From CAYVTV01 sp964563105 (lineage in GTDB: Bacteria > Bacteroidota > Bacteroidia > Bacteroidales > GCA-2748055): 64,000 nt of DNA. Made by a program: the position numbers and the translations under genes. The notes below the pieces were generated by a model, which was not told the origin of the DNA, searched no databases, and saw nothing but the letters and a program-made list of their open reading frames with translations. The DNA lies in assembly GCA_964563105.1 (NCBI GenBank), contig CAZLXM010000005.1, positions 8,273-72,272 on the forward strand, given 5' to 3'. Below are positions 34,804 to 44,071 of the stretch, piece after piece; the stretch's first letter is position 1, and the number at the start of each line of letters is the position of its first letter.

Positions 34804-36057
34804 GTGATAGATATTGCACTTAATAAGCAAAAAATTATAAATGATCCTGTCTATGGTTTCATTTCAATCCCTTTTGATATAGTTTTTGATTTAATCGAAC
34901 ATCCATTTTTTCAGCGCCTCAGGCGGATAAGGCAGTTAGGACTGACTTGTTTTGTATATCCCGGTGCTAACCACACCCGGTTTCAACATGCTATTGGAGC
35001 AATGCACCTCATGGGGATGGCAATAGATATTATTCGTTCAAAAGGGCATGAAATTAGTCGTGAGGAAGCTGAAGCCGTCACTATTGCCATTCTCCTTCAT
35101 GATATTGGGCACGGTCCTTTTTCTCACGGATTGGAGAATAGTATTATTGAAGGGATTAATCATGAAGAGATCTCTCTCCTCTTTATGAAGCGTTTAAATA
35201 ATATTTTTAATGGGAAACTTGAGCTTGCAATTAAAATTTATACTGGTTCTTATCCAAAAAAATTCTTACATCAGCTTGTAGATAGCCAGCTCGATATGGA
35301 TCGACTCGATTATTTGAGAAGAGATAGTTTTTTTACCGGTGTTACGGAAGGGGCAATTGGTTCAGACAGAATTATTAAAATGTTGAACGTAAAAAACGAT
35401 AACCTTGTTTTAGAGTTAAAAGGAATTTATTCTTATGAAAAATTTCTGATTGCCAGAAGGTTAATGTATTGGCAGGTATATTTCCATAAAACGGTTGTAG
35501 CATCTGAATATTTACTTATTAAAATTTTGCAGCGTGCAAAATACTTATCATTGAATGGGGTTAAATTATTTGCCCCTCCGGCATTACAATTTTTTCTTTC
35601 ACATAAGATTTCTGCATTGGAATTTAATCAGCCCGGTTTTCCGGATGTACTTGAATTATTCAGTGAGTTGGATGACAATGATATTTTTACTGTGGCAAAA
35701 GTATGGAAAACTCATAGCGATAAAACGCTTTCGGTATTATGCAGTGGTTTACTTGAACGAAAACTTTTCAGACTGAATATTAAAAATAGCAAATTCAGAC
35801 AATCAGAGATTGATCTGATAAAACAAAAAGCAATATCTCATTTTGGCTTAAACAAAGAAGATGTGGAATATCTTGTTGTTACCGGGGAAATAAGTAATTT
35901 TGCCTACAATTCGCAGGATGAAAATATTAAAATCCTGATGAAAAACGGATATATTGCTGATATAACTGAAGTTTCGGAGTTACTTAACTCTTCAGTGCTT
36001 TCAAGAAATGTGGTTAAACATTTTTTATGTTATCCAAAAGTATTGGAGATGACATAA
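34804..36057 (+). CDS. HD-domain phosphohydrolase (SAMHD1/dGTPase-like)
   Basis: 417 residues from GTG 34804 (423 if TTG 34786 is used, but that codon lies within the candidate -7 promoter). The order is a DPVYGFI start, HTRFQHAIGAMHL (metal-binding His), LLHDIGHGPFSHG with the HD pair, then SQLDMDRLDYLRRDS, as in SAMHD1-type dNTP triphosphohydrolases. The C-terminal ~150 residues are helical and divergent. The likely substrate is a nucleoside triphosphate, but substrate choice cannot be read from sequence. It precedes lpxD by 53 bases, a common Bacteroidota neighbourhood. Confidence 0.85.
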   Translation: MIDIALNKQKIINDPVYGFISIPFDIVFDLIEHPFFQRLRRIRQLGLTCFVYPGANHTRFQHAIGAMHLMGMAIDIIRSKGHEISREEAEAVTIAILLHDIGHGPFSHGLENSIIEGINHEEISLLFMKRLNNIFNGKLELAIKIYTGSYPKKFLHQLVDSQLDMDRLDYLRRDSFFTGVTEGAIGSDRIIKMLNVKNDNLVLELKGIYSYEKFLIARRLMYWQVYFHKTVVASEYLLIKILQRAKYLSLNGVKLFAPPALQFFLSHKISALEFNQPGFPDVLELFSELDDNDIFTVAKVWKTHSDKTLSVLCSGLLERKLFRLNIKNSKFRQSEIDLIKQKAISHFGLNKEDVEYLVVTGEISNFAYNSQDENIKILMKNGYIADITEVSELLNSSVLSRNVVKHFLCYPKVLEMT

Positions 36058-36067
36058 AATAAATTCT

Positions 36068-36075
36068 TAGTTTTG
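36068..36075 (+). promoter_or_regulatory. Candidate -7 element (TAGTTTTG) for lpxD
   Basis: TAGTTTTG fits TAnnTTTG, 35 bases before the lpxD start. A TTG at 36043-36045 lies 22 bases further upstream and could be the -33 element. Confidence 0.4.
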
Positions 36076-36110
36076 TGCCAAAATATTTTATTTAGTAAAA
36101 TCTAAAATAA

Positions 36111-37160
36111 ATGAATTTTAAAGCTTCCGTAATCGCAGGATTTCTAAACGGGGAATTAGAAGGCGACCCTGATGTCGAAGTGAATTATATTTCGAAAATT
36201 GAAGAAGGTATACCCGGAACACTTTCTTTTTTAGCTAATCCTAAATATGAGAAATATATTTATGAAACTGCAGCAAGCATTGTGCTTGTTAATAAGGATT
36301 TTAAACCTGAAAAACCGGTTTCAGCCACTCTTATCAGAGTTGAAAATGCTTATGAAGCTTTTGCTTCTTTATTGGAGTTATATCAACAGTCCAAATTAAA
36401 AAAATCGGGAATCCATAAAACAGCCAGTATCCATGAAAAAACAGAACTTGGTGAAAATTTGTATATTGGAGACTTTGTAGTTATTGATGATAATGCAAAA
36501 ATCGGGAATAATGTTATGATTTATCCCCAGGTTTATATAGGAGAAAATGTAACCATAGGAAATGATACCCTAATCTATGCCGGTGTAAAGATTTATGAAG
36601 GCTCTAAGATTGGGTCCGGATGTGTAATTCATTCCGGAGCTGTTATTGGAGCCGATGGTTTTGGCTTTGCCCCACAGAATGGAAATAATTATAAGAAAAT
36701 CCCCCAGATTGGAAATGTAATTATTGAGGATAATGTTGAAATTGGGGCAAATACTACAATTGACAGGGCAACTCTTGGTTCAACCATTATTAAAAAAGGG
36801 GTAAAGCTGGATAATTTGATTCAAATAGCACATAACGTTGAAGTGGGTGAAGATACTGTTATTGCTGCTCAATCAGGTCTTGCAGGTTCTACTAAAATAG
36901 GAAGGGAATGTATGCTGGGAGGTCAGGTAGGGATTATCGGCCATCTTACAATTGCTGATAAAGTAAAAATTGCAGCCCAGTCGGGTATAATAAAAGATGT
37001 TAAAAAAGAAGGAGAGGTATTGCAGGGTTCTTCTGCCATTCCTTTTAAGGATTATTGGAAATCTTATTTTATTTTTACGAAATTACCGGAATTAAGAAAA
37101 CAGGTAATTGAATTATCCAGAGAATTGAAAGAATTAAAAGAAGACAAATCATTAGAATAA
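36111..37160 (+). CDS. lpxD: UDP-3-O-(3-hydroxyacyl)glucosamine N-acyltransferase
   Basis: 349 residues. An N-terminal uridine-binding domain (1-~100) leads to a left-handed parallel beta helix of hexapeptide repeats (~105-320) and a C-terminal helix. The catalytic-type His is in QIAHNVEVG near residue 241. It adds the second acyl chain in lipid A synthesis. The next genes are lpxC-fabZ and lpxA, giving a lipid A block in pathway order apart from lpxA being last. Confidence 0.95.
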   Translation: MNFKASVIAGFLNGELEGDPDVEVNYISKIEEGIPGTLSFLANPKYEKYIYETAASIVLVNKDFKPEKPVSATLIRVENAYEAFASLLELYQQSKLKKSGIHKTASIHEKTELGENLYIGDFVVIDDNAKIGNNVMIYPQVYIGENVTIGNDTLIYAGVKIYEGSKIGSGCVIHSGAVIGADGFGFAPQNGNNYKKIPQIGNVIIEDNVEIGANTTIDRATLGSTIIKKGVKLDNLIQIAHNVEVGEDTVIAAQSGLAGSTKIGRECMLGGQVGIIGHLTIADKVKIAAQSGIIKDVKKEGEVLQGSSAIPFKDYWKSYFIFTKLPELRKQVIELSRELKELKEDKSLE

Positions 37161-37282
37161 AAGATTATTTTTGATTTAAAGGTATTGATAATAGGATAAA
37201 TATATTCGAAGAGTGAATTTTATTTAATTTATGAGATTGATTTTTTTGTAAATTAGGCAATTTATTTTTGGAATTTTAAGAT

Positions 37283-38677
37283 ATGGCGGAAAAGCAAAAA
37301 ACTATTTTAAAATCTGTTACATTGGCAGGAAAGGGGTTACACTCAGGAATAGATGTGAGACTGACATTTCATCCTGCGCCCGAAAATCACGGCTTTGTTT
37401 TTAAGCGTTCTGACTTGCCGGGGCAGCCATTAATCCGGGCATTGGCTGAAAATGTTACTGATACTGACAGAGGGACTACTTTGGAAGAAAATGGCGGACG
37501 TGTTCAGACTATTGAGCATATTCTTGCTGCCTGCGTTGGAATGGAAGTTGATAACGTTTTAATTGAGATGCATGGCCCTGAAGCTCCAATTCTGGACGGT
37601 AGCGCAGCCAAATATGTTGAAGCTATTGAAAAAGCTGGTGTTATTGAACAAAATGCCAATAAAGAATATTTCACACCAAATGAAAAAGTGGAATATTATG
37701 ATGAAAAGAAAGGTATTCACATAATTGCATACCCCGATGAAGCTTTGTCAATGAATGTCCTGATCGATTATAATTCTAAAATCCTTGGTAATCAATATGC
37801 TACTTTAGACGATTTGAAGAAATTTTCTAAAGAAATAGCGCCATGCAGAACTTTTGTATTTCTTCATGAACTTGAGTTTCTGGCACGTAACAATCTTATA
37901 AAAGGAGGTGATCTTGACAATGCTATTGTTATTATGGATCGTCAGGTAGAACAGTCTGAACTAGACAGATTGGCAACTCTTTTTAAGAAACCTAAAATAA
38001 AAGTAAAACCTGAAGGAGTTTTGAACAATATAGACCTTCATTTTCCGAATGAACCTGCCCGTCATAAATTACTTGACCTTATTGGAGATTTGTCGTTATT
38101 AGGGCTGCCTTTCAAAGGAAAAATAATTGCTACCAAGCCGGGGCATCATGCTAATACAGAATTTGTGAGAATTTTACAACAAGTAGCAAAAAAACAAAAG
38201 CTTAAAAAGAAAATTCCTAAATATAATCCGAATCTGCCCCCTGTGGTAGATATTATCGGAATTCAAAATACCCTTCCGCATCGTCCCCCTTTTCTCCTGG
38301 TTGATAAGATAATTTATCGTGATAAAAAAACTGTCATCGGGGTAAAAAATGTCACAATGAATGAACCTTTCTTTGTGGGACATTTTCCCGAAGAGCCTGT
38401 TATGCCTGGTGTTTTACAGGTTGAGGCAATGGCTCAGGTTGGCGGGCTTCTGGTAATGAACCTGGTCCCTGATCCGGAAAATTATCTCACTTACTTTCTA
38501 AAAATTGATAAAGTAAAATTTAAAAGAAAAGTTGTTCCCGGTGATACCCTTATTGTTAAAATGGACCTGCTTGAACCTATGCGTAGAGGTATAGCTCTTA
38601 TGTATGGTGAAGCATATGTAGGCGATAAAATTACTGCAGAAGGAGAAATGATGGCGCAAATAGTTAAAGTAAAATAA
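37283..38677 (+). CDS. lpxC-fabZ: Bifunctional UDP-3-O-acyl-GlcNAc deacetylase / 3-hydroxyacyl-ACP dehydratase
   Basis: 464 residues, a natural fusion typical of Bacteroidota. The LpxC half (1-~305) has zinc ligand H79 in QTIEHILAA, the LDGSAAKYVEAI motif, and the HFPNEPARHKLLDLIGD block with His ~262 and Asp ~266. The FabZ half (~318-464) has LPHRPPFLLVD, the catalytic His in GHFPEEPVMPG and the Glu in VEAMAQ. LpxC makes the committed step of lipid A; FabZ dehydrates hydroxyacyl-ACP in fatty-acid elongation and competes for the same acyl pool. The gene is followed by lpxA 5 bases later. Confidence 0.97.
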   Translation: MAEKQKTILKSVTLAGKGLHSGIDVRLTFHPAPENHGFVFKRSDLPGQPLIRALAENVTDTDRGTTLEENGGRVQTIEHILAACVGMEVDNVLIEMHGPEAPILDGSAAKYVEAIEKAGVIEQNANKEYFTPNEKVEYYDEKKGIHIIAYPDEALSMNVLIDYNSKILGNQYATLDDLKKFSKEIAPCRTFVFLHELEFLARNNLIKGGDLDNAIVIMDRQVEQSELDRLATLFKKPKIKVKPEGVLNNIDLHFPNEPARHKLLDLIGDLSLLGLPFKGKIIATKPGHHANTEFVRILQQVAKKQKLKKKIPKYNPNLPPVVDIIGIQNTLPHRPPFLLVDKIIYRDKKTVIGVKNVTMNEPFFVGHFPEEPVMPGVLQVEAMAQVGGLLVMNLVPDPENYLTYFLKIDKVKFKRKVVPGDTLIVKMDLLEPMRRGIALMYGEAYVGDKITAEGEMMAQIVKVK

Positions 38678-38682
38678 GAATA

Positions 38683-39471
38683 ATGGCACAAACATATACT
38701 AACATTCATCCTGAAGCAAAAATTGGAAAAAATGTAATTATTGATTCATTCGTTACTATTCAACAAGATGTAACTATTGGAGATGGATGCCGGATTGGTC
38801 CAAATGCCGTGATAATGAATGGGGCGAGAATAGGGGACAACTGTCAGGTCCATAGTGGGGCAATAATTGCCGGGATTCCTCAAGACCTTAAATTTGAAGG
38901 GGAACATACAACAGTTGAAATCGGAAATTCATCTATTATAAGAGAATTTGTTACTATAAACAGAGGCACAAGGACAAAAGGTAAAACTATTGTAGGAAAC
39001 AACTGTATGATTATGTCTTATGCCCATATTGCACATGACTGTCATTTGCATGATAATTGCATAATGGGCAGTTATGCAGGTATGGCGGGTGAGGTTGAAA
39101 TGTTTGATTATGCCATACTTAGTCCTGGAAGCCTTGTACATCAGTTTGTGAGAATAGGTTCACATGCCATGATCCAGGGTGGAAGTAAAGTTACTAAAGA
39201 TGTTCCGCCTTTCAGCCTTGCCGGAAGAGAACCTCTCTCTTATACCGGAATAAACTCTGTAGGATTGAGGCGACGAAATTTCGAAAATGAATCAATTTAT
39301 GAGATACAGGAAATATACAGGATTATTTATCAGCGAAACCTCAATATTTCAGATGCAGTTGATTTTATTGAAGCAAACCTGCCTGCATCAAAAGAAAGAG
39401 ACGAAATTATTCTTTTTATAAGAAATTCAAAAAGAGGAATAATTAGAGGATATTTTGACGGAAGAGAGTAA
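38683..39471 (+). CDS. lpxA: Acyl-ACP-UDP-N-acetylglucosamine O-acyltransferase
   Basis: 262 residues. The hexapeptide-repeat beta helix spans residues 1-~190, with the catalytic-type His (likely H118) in HIAHDC, the LpxA-type SYAGMAGEVE stretch, and the helical C-terminal domain starting near GLRRRNF. It catalyses the first acylation of UDP-GlcNAc in lipid A synthesis. It starts 5 bases after lpxC-fabZ and converges with thiL, leaving 2 bases between the stops. Confidence 0.96.
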   Translation: MAQTYTNIHPEAKIGKNVIIDSFVTIQQDVTIGDGCRIGPNAVIMNGARIGDNCQVHSGAIIAGIPQDLKFEGEHTTVEIGNSSIIREFVTINRGTRTKGKTIVGNNCMIMSYAHIAHDCHLHDNCIMGSYAGMAGEVEMFDYAILSPGSLVHQFVRIGSHAMIQGGSKVTKDVPPFSLAGREPLSYTGINSVGLRRRNFENESIYEIQEIYRIIYQRNLNISDAVDFIEANLPASKERDEIILFIRNSKRGIIRGYFDGRE

Positions 39472-39473
39472 CT

Positions 39474-40508
39474 TTATTTAAAACTGTTCCACCCCCGGGC
39501 CTTTAAAGAAATCGCCTGGCCTTCCATTGTTATTAGCAGATTTTCTTCAGGATTGTTTGTAATATGCCCAATAACATGTATATCCTCAAGATTCGAAATT
39601 CTATCGTGCTCCCTTAAAGGAACGGTAAATAGTAATTCATAATCTTCCCCGCCATGTAATGCTGAAATAACCGGTACCATTTCAAATTCTTCAGCCATGG
39701 AAGCAGTTGCAGGATGGATAGGGATTTTTTCCTGAAAAATTTTGTATCCTTTATTTGAATTAATGCTCAGGTGTAGCATATCTGATGATAAACCATCTGA
39801 TATGTCTATCATTGAAGTGGGGGAAATGTTATTTTGTCTTAAAAGCTTGATTATATCACCTCTTGCTTCGGGTTTTAACTGTCTGCCGAGAATATAATTA
39901 TAACCTTCCAACCGGGGTTGTTCTTCAGGATTTTGAGAAAATAGTTCTTTTTCCCTTTCAAGAAGTTGAAGTCCCATATAAGCACCACCAAGATCACCAC
40001 TTACACAAATCAGGTCATTTATTCCTGCTCCGCTTCTGTAAACTATTTCTTCCTTTACGGCCCTGCCTAATGCTGTAATACTTATAGTCATACCTGTCAT
40101 GGAAGATGTTGTGTCCCCACCTATTAAATCGATGTTATACTTGTCACAGGCAAGATAAATGCCGGAATATATTTCTTTTACAGCTTCCAGGGAAAATTTT
40201 GATGATAAGGCAATAGAAACCACTATAAACTGAGGCTCGGCATTCATGGCATATATATCTGAGATATTAACCACGACTGCTTTATATCCCAAATGTTTAA
40301 GGGGAGTATACATAAGATTAAAGTGAATTCCTTCTGTAAGCATATCAGTTGCCACAATTAAACAATCATTTCCCATATCAAATACTGCAGAATCGTCACC
40401 TACTCCTTTAATAAGATTTTTATGCTTATAGCTAATACCTGATGTAAGCTCCTTAATTAGTCCAAATTCACCTATATCTGAAAGAGGAGTTTTCCCTGTA
40501 CCTGTCAT
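39474..40508 (-). CDS. thiL: Thiamine-monophosphate kinase
   Basis: 344 residues of the AIR-synthase/PurM-like ATP fold. GVGDDSAVFD (~36-45) is the metal/phosphate motif, followed by ATDMLTEGIHFN, a KAVVVNISDIYAMNAEP strand, GGDTTSS and SMIDISDGLSSD. It phosphorylates thiamine phosphate to the active diphosphate. It is the third gene of a minus-strand run after pfkA and a lipoprotein gene (8-base gap). Confidence 0.94.
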   Translation of the reverse strand: MTGTGKTPLSDIGEFGLIKELTSGISYKHKNLIKGVGDDSAVFDMGNDCLIVATDMLTEGIHFNLMYTPLKHLGYKAVVVNISDIYAMNAEPQFIVVSIALSSKFSLEAVKEIYSGIYLACDKYNIDLIGGDTTSSMTGMTISITALGRAVKEEIVYRSGAGINDLICVSGDLGGAYMGLQLLEREKELFSQNPEEQPRLEGYNYILGRQLKPEARGDIIKLLRQNNISPTSMIDISDGLSSDMLHLSINSNKGYKIFQEKIPIHPATASMAEEFEMVPVISALHGGEDYELLFTVPLREHDRISNLEDIHVIGHITNNPEENLLITMEGQAISLKARGWNSFK

Positions 40509-40516
40509 AATATGGA

Positions 40517-41197
40517 TTATTTTAATCTTACTTTAGTTTCAAGGATGGTATTATCATCCATTAACCTGCCAAAATCCGTTTTCAGTGAAAGTTTATTTTT
40601 ATCAATGGAAAAAGTGGCTTTTGTATTAACCGATTTGACAGGCCGGTGAAAGGTCATATCTATATTATATTTTATTTGCCCGAACACATCTTTAATCATA
40701 CCGGCATCCAATTCTTTTTCATCTTCACCAAAAAATCTGTCTTTTGAAAATTCATCGGAAATAACTCCATGGCGGATAATATTTTTACGTTTGAAGCTTA
40801 AAAATTCCTTTTGAGCTGTTTTTTTCTGCAATATATATGACATTGCCTGATTTAAAGCTGCAACATTTGAAAAATCAAATTTAATCCCAAAAATAAAGTT
40901 TTCACTGTTTCCGGTTATTTGAATATTCGAAATGCCTGCCACTTTTTTAAGTGTTAAAGCAGCATCTTCAAAAGACTGATCTATTCTAAGGCTTTCATTT
41001 GGCTGATGTTCAGAAAAAGATTGCATTGTCAAAAAAAATTCATTCATATCTATCATATATTCCATGGTACCTGAACCATCAGCATTAAATGTATATTTTT
41101 CATATACAGTTATACAACCTGATAATAATATTACTGCAAATATGAATAAAAAAAGGCGGATATTGCAAACCCTTTTTAGATACAGGCTTTTGAACAT
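40517..41197 (-). CDS. Uncharacterised lipoprotein
   Basis: 226 residues. An N-terminal membrane segment ends in lipobox LSGC (Cys ~28), followed by ITVYEKYTFNADGSGTMEYMID, a beta-strand pattern seen in bacterial lipoproteins with a 'flag' of alternating residues. The rest shows no motif I recognise. It lies between pfkA (26-base gap) and thiL (8-base gap) on the same strand and is probably co-transcribed. No function is proposed. Confidence 0.7.
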   Translation of the reverse strand: MFKSLYLKRVCNIRLFLFIFAVILLSGCITVYEKYTFNADGSGTMEYMIDMNEFFLTMQSFSEHQPNESLRIDQSFEDAALTLKKVAGISNIQITGNSENFIFGIKFDFSNVAALNQAMSYILQKKTAQKEFLSFKRKNIIRHGVISDEFSKDRFFGEDEKELDAGMIKDVFGQIKYNIDMTFHRPVKSVNTKATFSIDKNKLSLKTDFGRLMDDNTILETKVRLK

Positions 41198-41223
41198 AAA
41201 AGGATATTTTCGTAATTTTTATT

Positions 41224-42357
41224 TTATTTATCACCAAGGCAAGTCCCGACTGCCCGTGCACATTTAATCCATTCATGATCAGGTGGCACAAGGCTTCTAA
41301 TACCAACAATTTTTTCAAGTGGAACGGCTTTGGTGGATTGCCCGTCTATAGCCACCATAATTCCTGAAACTTCCTGTTTAATATATTCTGTACAAGCTGT
41401 TCCCAACCGGGTTGCAAGCAATCTGTCGGCAGCTGACGGTGTACCTCCTCTTTGCAGGTGCCCTAAAATGGTTACACGTGATTCAAGGTGTGTCAGTTCC
41501 TGTAATTTAGTGGCGAGCCGTATAGTTCTTGTCTGATTGATACCTGTTAAAATGGAAAGCTGATCTTTAAGCCTGTCTTTATTCTTTTCATCCTGTTCCA
41601 GGGCTATTGAAGCTTCCAGCCTTTTAATTTCCTCAATATCTTCCAGGGAAACTGAACCTTCAGCAACGGCAATGATACTAAAATTTGATCCCGAACGCTG
41701 ACGGTTAAGGATTGAATTAGCAACAATATTAATATCATATGGTATTTCAGGGATAAGAATAACATCAGCACCACCTGATAATCCGGCCCCCAGGGCAAGC
41801 CATCCTGCCCTGTGCCCCATTATTTCAACAACAATAATTCTATGATGACTATGGGCAGTGCTATGTAAACGATCAATAGCTTCTGTTGCAATTCCTAAAG
41901 CTGTATCAAAACCAAACGATACATCAGTATATGGGATATCATTATCAATGGTTTTTGGCAGGGTAATAACATTAAGGCCATGCTGCATTAGATGATATGC
42001 ATGTTTTTGTGTTCCACCTCCGCCAAGACATACTAAAACATCAAGATGATGTTTATTATAATTCTCAACAATAACTTCTGTCATATCCATTTTCTGATTC
42101 CCGATAGGCATCTTATGAGGTTTATCCCTGCTGGTACCCAAAATTGTACCCCCAAGTGTTAGAATTCCTGAAAGGTGGCTTCGGTCAAGGTACATGATCC
42201 TGTTCTCCACCAGCCCGCGAAAACCATCTTTAAAGCCAATTATATCCATATTATATAACCCTTTAGCCGACTTGCCGATACCACGTATTGCGGCATTCAA
42301 TCCCGGGGTATCACCACCGGCTGTAAGGATTCCTACGCATTTTCTATTCCGGGTCAC
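41224..42357 (-). CDS. pfkA: 6-phosphofructokinase, Lys124-type
   Basis: 377 residues. GILTAGGDTPGLNA at the N-terminus, GGGGT at 112-116, PKTIDNDIPYTDVSFGFDTA near 134-153 with the catalytic Asp, and GHLQRGGTPSAADR near 300 define the PFK family. In E. coli numbering the residue equivalent to 104 is Gly (G115), which favours ATP, while the residue equivalent to 124 is Lys (K135), as in the PPi enzymes and in the ATP-using group III. The Asp103 position is Gly114. The prediction is an ATP-dependent enzyme of the long type, but PPi use is not excluded. Confidence 0.9.
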   Translation of the reverse strand: MTRNRKCVGILTAGGDTPGLNAAIRGIGKSAKGLYNMDIIGFKDGFRGLVENRIMYLDRSHLSGILTLGGTILGTSRDKPHKMPIGNQKMDMTEVIVENYNKHHLDVLVCLGGGGTQKHAYHLMQHGLNVITLPKTIDNDIPYTDVSFGFDTALGIATEAIDRLHSTAHSHHRIIVVEIMGHRAGWLALGAGLSGGADVILIPEIPYDINIVANSILNRQRSGSNFSIIAVAEGSVSLEDIEEIKRLEASIALEQDEKNKDRLKDQLSILTGINQTRTIRLATKLQELTHLESRVTILGHLQRGGTPSAADRLLATRLGTACTEYIKQEVSGIMVAIDGQSTKAVPLEKIVGIRSLVPPDHEWIKCARAVGTCLGDK

Positions 42358-42595
42358 TCAATAATTTTTTAATTTTTTTGTTTAAGTTAGTAATATCTAA
42401 TGTAATTCAATTGATTAAAAAGATTTTATATTAATCTAATTCCGTACAAACCAATTGCAGGAAACTTCAAAAATACATAAAATAAAGTAAATAGCCTTAA
42501 TCACAATCAAATGAAATATGAGATATTTATTTCAATTCTAATATTATTATCTGTTAAATATATTAATATAACGAAAAACGATTTTTGAGTTATTT

Positions 42596-42620
42596 TTCCA
42601 TTAATATATAAATAATGGAA
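42596..42620. promoter_or_regulatory. 8-bp perfect inverted repeat touching the dprA start codon
   Basis: TTCCATTA (42596-42603) and TAATGGAA (42613-42620) flank nine bases. The last base of the right arm is the A of the dprA ATG. As RNA this would hide the initiation region; as DNA it could be an operator. Confidence 0.5.
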
Positions 42621-43696
42621 TGAAGGAAAATGAATTAAAGTATCTTATTGCTCTTACTCTTATTCCGCATGTTGGAAGTATAACAGCAAGAAAGCTTATT
42701 GCTTATATTGGTTCAGCAGAGGCTGTTTTTCGGGAAAGTCCGGATATATTACGAAAAATTCCGGGGATTGGCGAATTTTTAGCGAGACAAAAAAATACAC
42801 CCGGATTAATAGAAGAAGCTGAAAAAGAGCTTTATTTTATAAAAAAAAATAATATTAGTTTCCTGACTTTGTTCTGTAATACTTATCCCGAGAGATTAAA
42901 ACAATGTGCGGATGCTCCCCTGATCATTTATTTCAAGGGAGAAAATATATTCAACTATCCAATGATGCTTAGTGTAGTGGGCACAAGAAAGGCAACAGAT
43001 TATGGAATCGAATATTGCAACAGGATAATTAATGATCTTGTTCATCAGGATTTAAATGTGGTAATTGTCAGCGGCTTGGCGTACGGAATTGATTATCAGG
43101 CACATCTTGCCGCTTTAAAAAGTGGCCNNNNNNNNNNNNNNNNNNNNNNNNNNNNNNNNNNNNNNNNNATTAAAAATAATGGCGCTTTGCTAACTGATTT
43201 TACCAGTAATGGGAATCCTGAACGCAATAATTTTCTTAAAAGAAACCGGATTATAGCCGGATTATCGGATGCCACGCTTGTAATTGAGTCCGGGATAAAT
43301 GGCGGGGCACTGATAACTGCTGATTTTGCAGGAGAATATAACCGTGACGTATTTGCTTTGCCAGGCAGAGTTAATGATAAAATGTCGGAAGGTTGTAACA
43401 GGCTGATTAAAAATAATAAGGCTGCTATGATAGAATCTGCTTCCGATATTCAATATTTTTTGGGATGGAAGAAAAATAATCCTGAAAATTTACCCAGACA
43501 GCGTAATTTATTTAAGGATTTATCTGATGAGGAGGCGGGGATAGTGAAGATGCTTGAGTTTGAAGAAAGCCTGTCGGCGGATATCATCAGCATAAAAATG
43601 AAAATGCCTGTAAGTAAAATATCTTCGTTACTTTTAGGTCTTGAATTCAATGGGATTATAAAAGCTCTTCCGGGCAACTATTATAAATTGATTTGA
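42620..43696 (+). CDS. dprA: DNA-processing protein DprA, interrupted by an assembly gap
   Basis: DprA/Smf loads RecA on incoming single-stranded DNA during transformation. A helix-hairpin-helix-like N-domain (~15-65) precedes the Rossmann-like core with VVGTRKATDYG and VIVSGLAYGIDYQAHLAALKSG. After the gap come RNRIIAGLSDATLVIESGINGGALITA and a C-terminal winged helix. A run of 41 N (43128-43168) removes the segment that in relatives holds a VLGHGLDxIYP-like stretch. Only 14 codons are allowed for about 25 expected, so the gap is probably too short. The frame is nevertheless continuous. Confidence 0.92.
   Translation: MKENELKYLIALTLIPHVGSITARKLIAYIGSAEAVFRESPDILRKIPGIGEFLARQKNTPGLIEEAEKELYFIKKNNISFLTLFCNTYPERLKQCADAPLIIYFKGENIFNYPMMLSVVGTRKATDYGIEYCNRIINDLVHQDLNVVIVSGLAYGIDYQAHLAALKSGXXXXXXXXXXXXXXIKNNGALLTDFTSNGNPERNNFLKRNRIIAGLSDATLVIESGINGGALITADFAGEYNRDVFALPGRVNDKMSEGCNRLIKNNKAAMIESASDIQYFLGWKKNNPENLPRQRNLFKDLSDEEAGIVKMLEFEESLSADIISIKMKMPVSKISSLLLGLEFNGIIKALPGNYYKLI
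43128..43168. other. Assembly gap (41 N) inside dprA
   Basis: Unknown bases. Family comparison suggests roughly 75 bases are missing between the AALKSG and KNNGALLTDF segments, so the stated length is likely an underestimate. Confidence 0.85.
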
Positions 43697-44071
43697 ATTT
43701 TACAGGCCTGCTTGATTCAAATTTAATAGTAAATTACTATTTTTTATATGATTTTACAAGCGGATTTAATTTTAAAATAAAGCTACAATTTTGCTTTATG
43801 AAATGCAGATAAAAAGATATTCGTGCATTGATGCATAAAGGTTTAATTATAAGTCACGCATATTAATAAATCAAAAAGCATTAATTAATCTGATTTGGGC
43901 AAAAATACTTCATGCTTAGGAAAATATATTAAAGAAAAAAATGGGAAGAATTATTACAATTAGTTTTAATTATTGATAAGTTTGCTTTCTCTTTTTTAAT
44001 ACCTGATTAAATTTAAATGCAGTTGTCCTGACACTGAAATTTAGGATGACTTAAAAATAATTAAATATTTA
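43697..44071 (+). other. 375-base AT-rich gap between dprA and tatD
   Basis: No gene seen. It holds a terminator-like hairpin at 43725-43745 and otherwise only AT-rich sequence, with no clear TAnnTTTG promoter for tatD. Confidence 0.5.
43725..43745 (+). terminator. Hairpin plus U6 after dprA
   Basis: AATAGT (43725-43730) pairs with ACTATT (43736-43741) around AAATT and runs into six T (43740-43745). Stem is short and AT-rich but the U tract is correctly placed. Confidence 0.45.
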
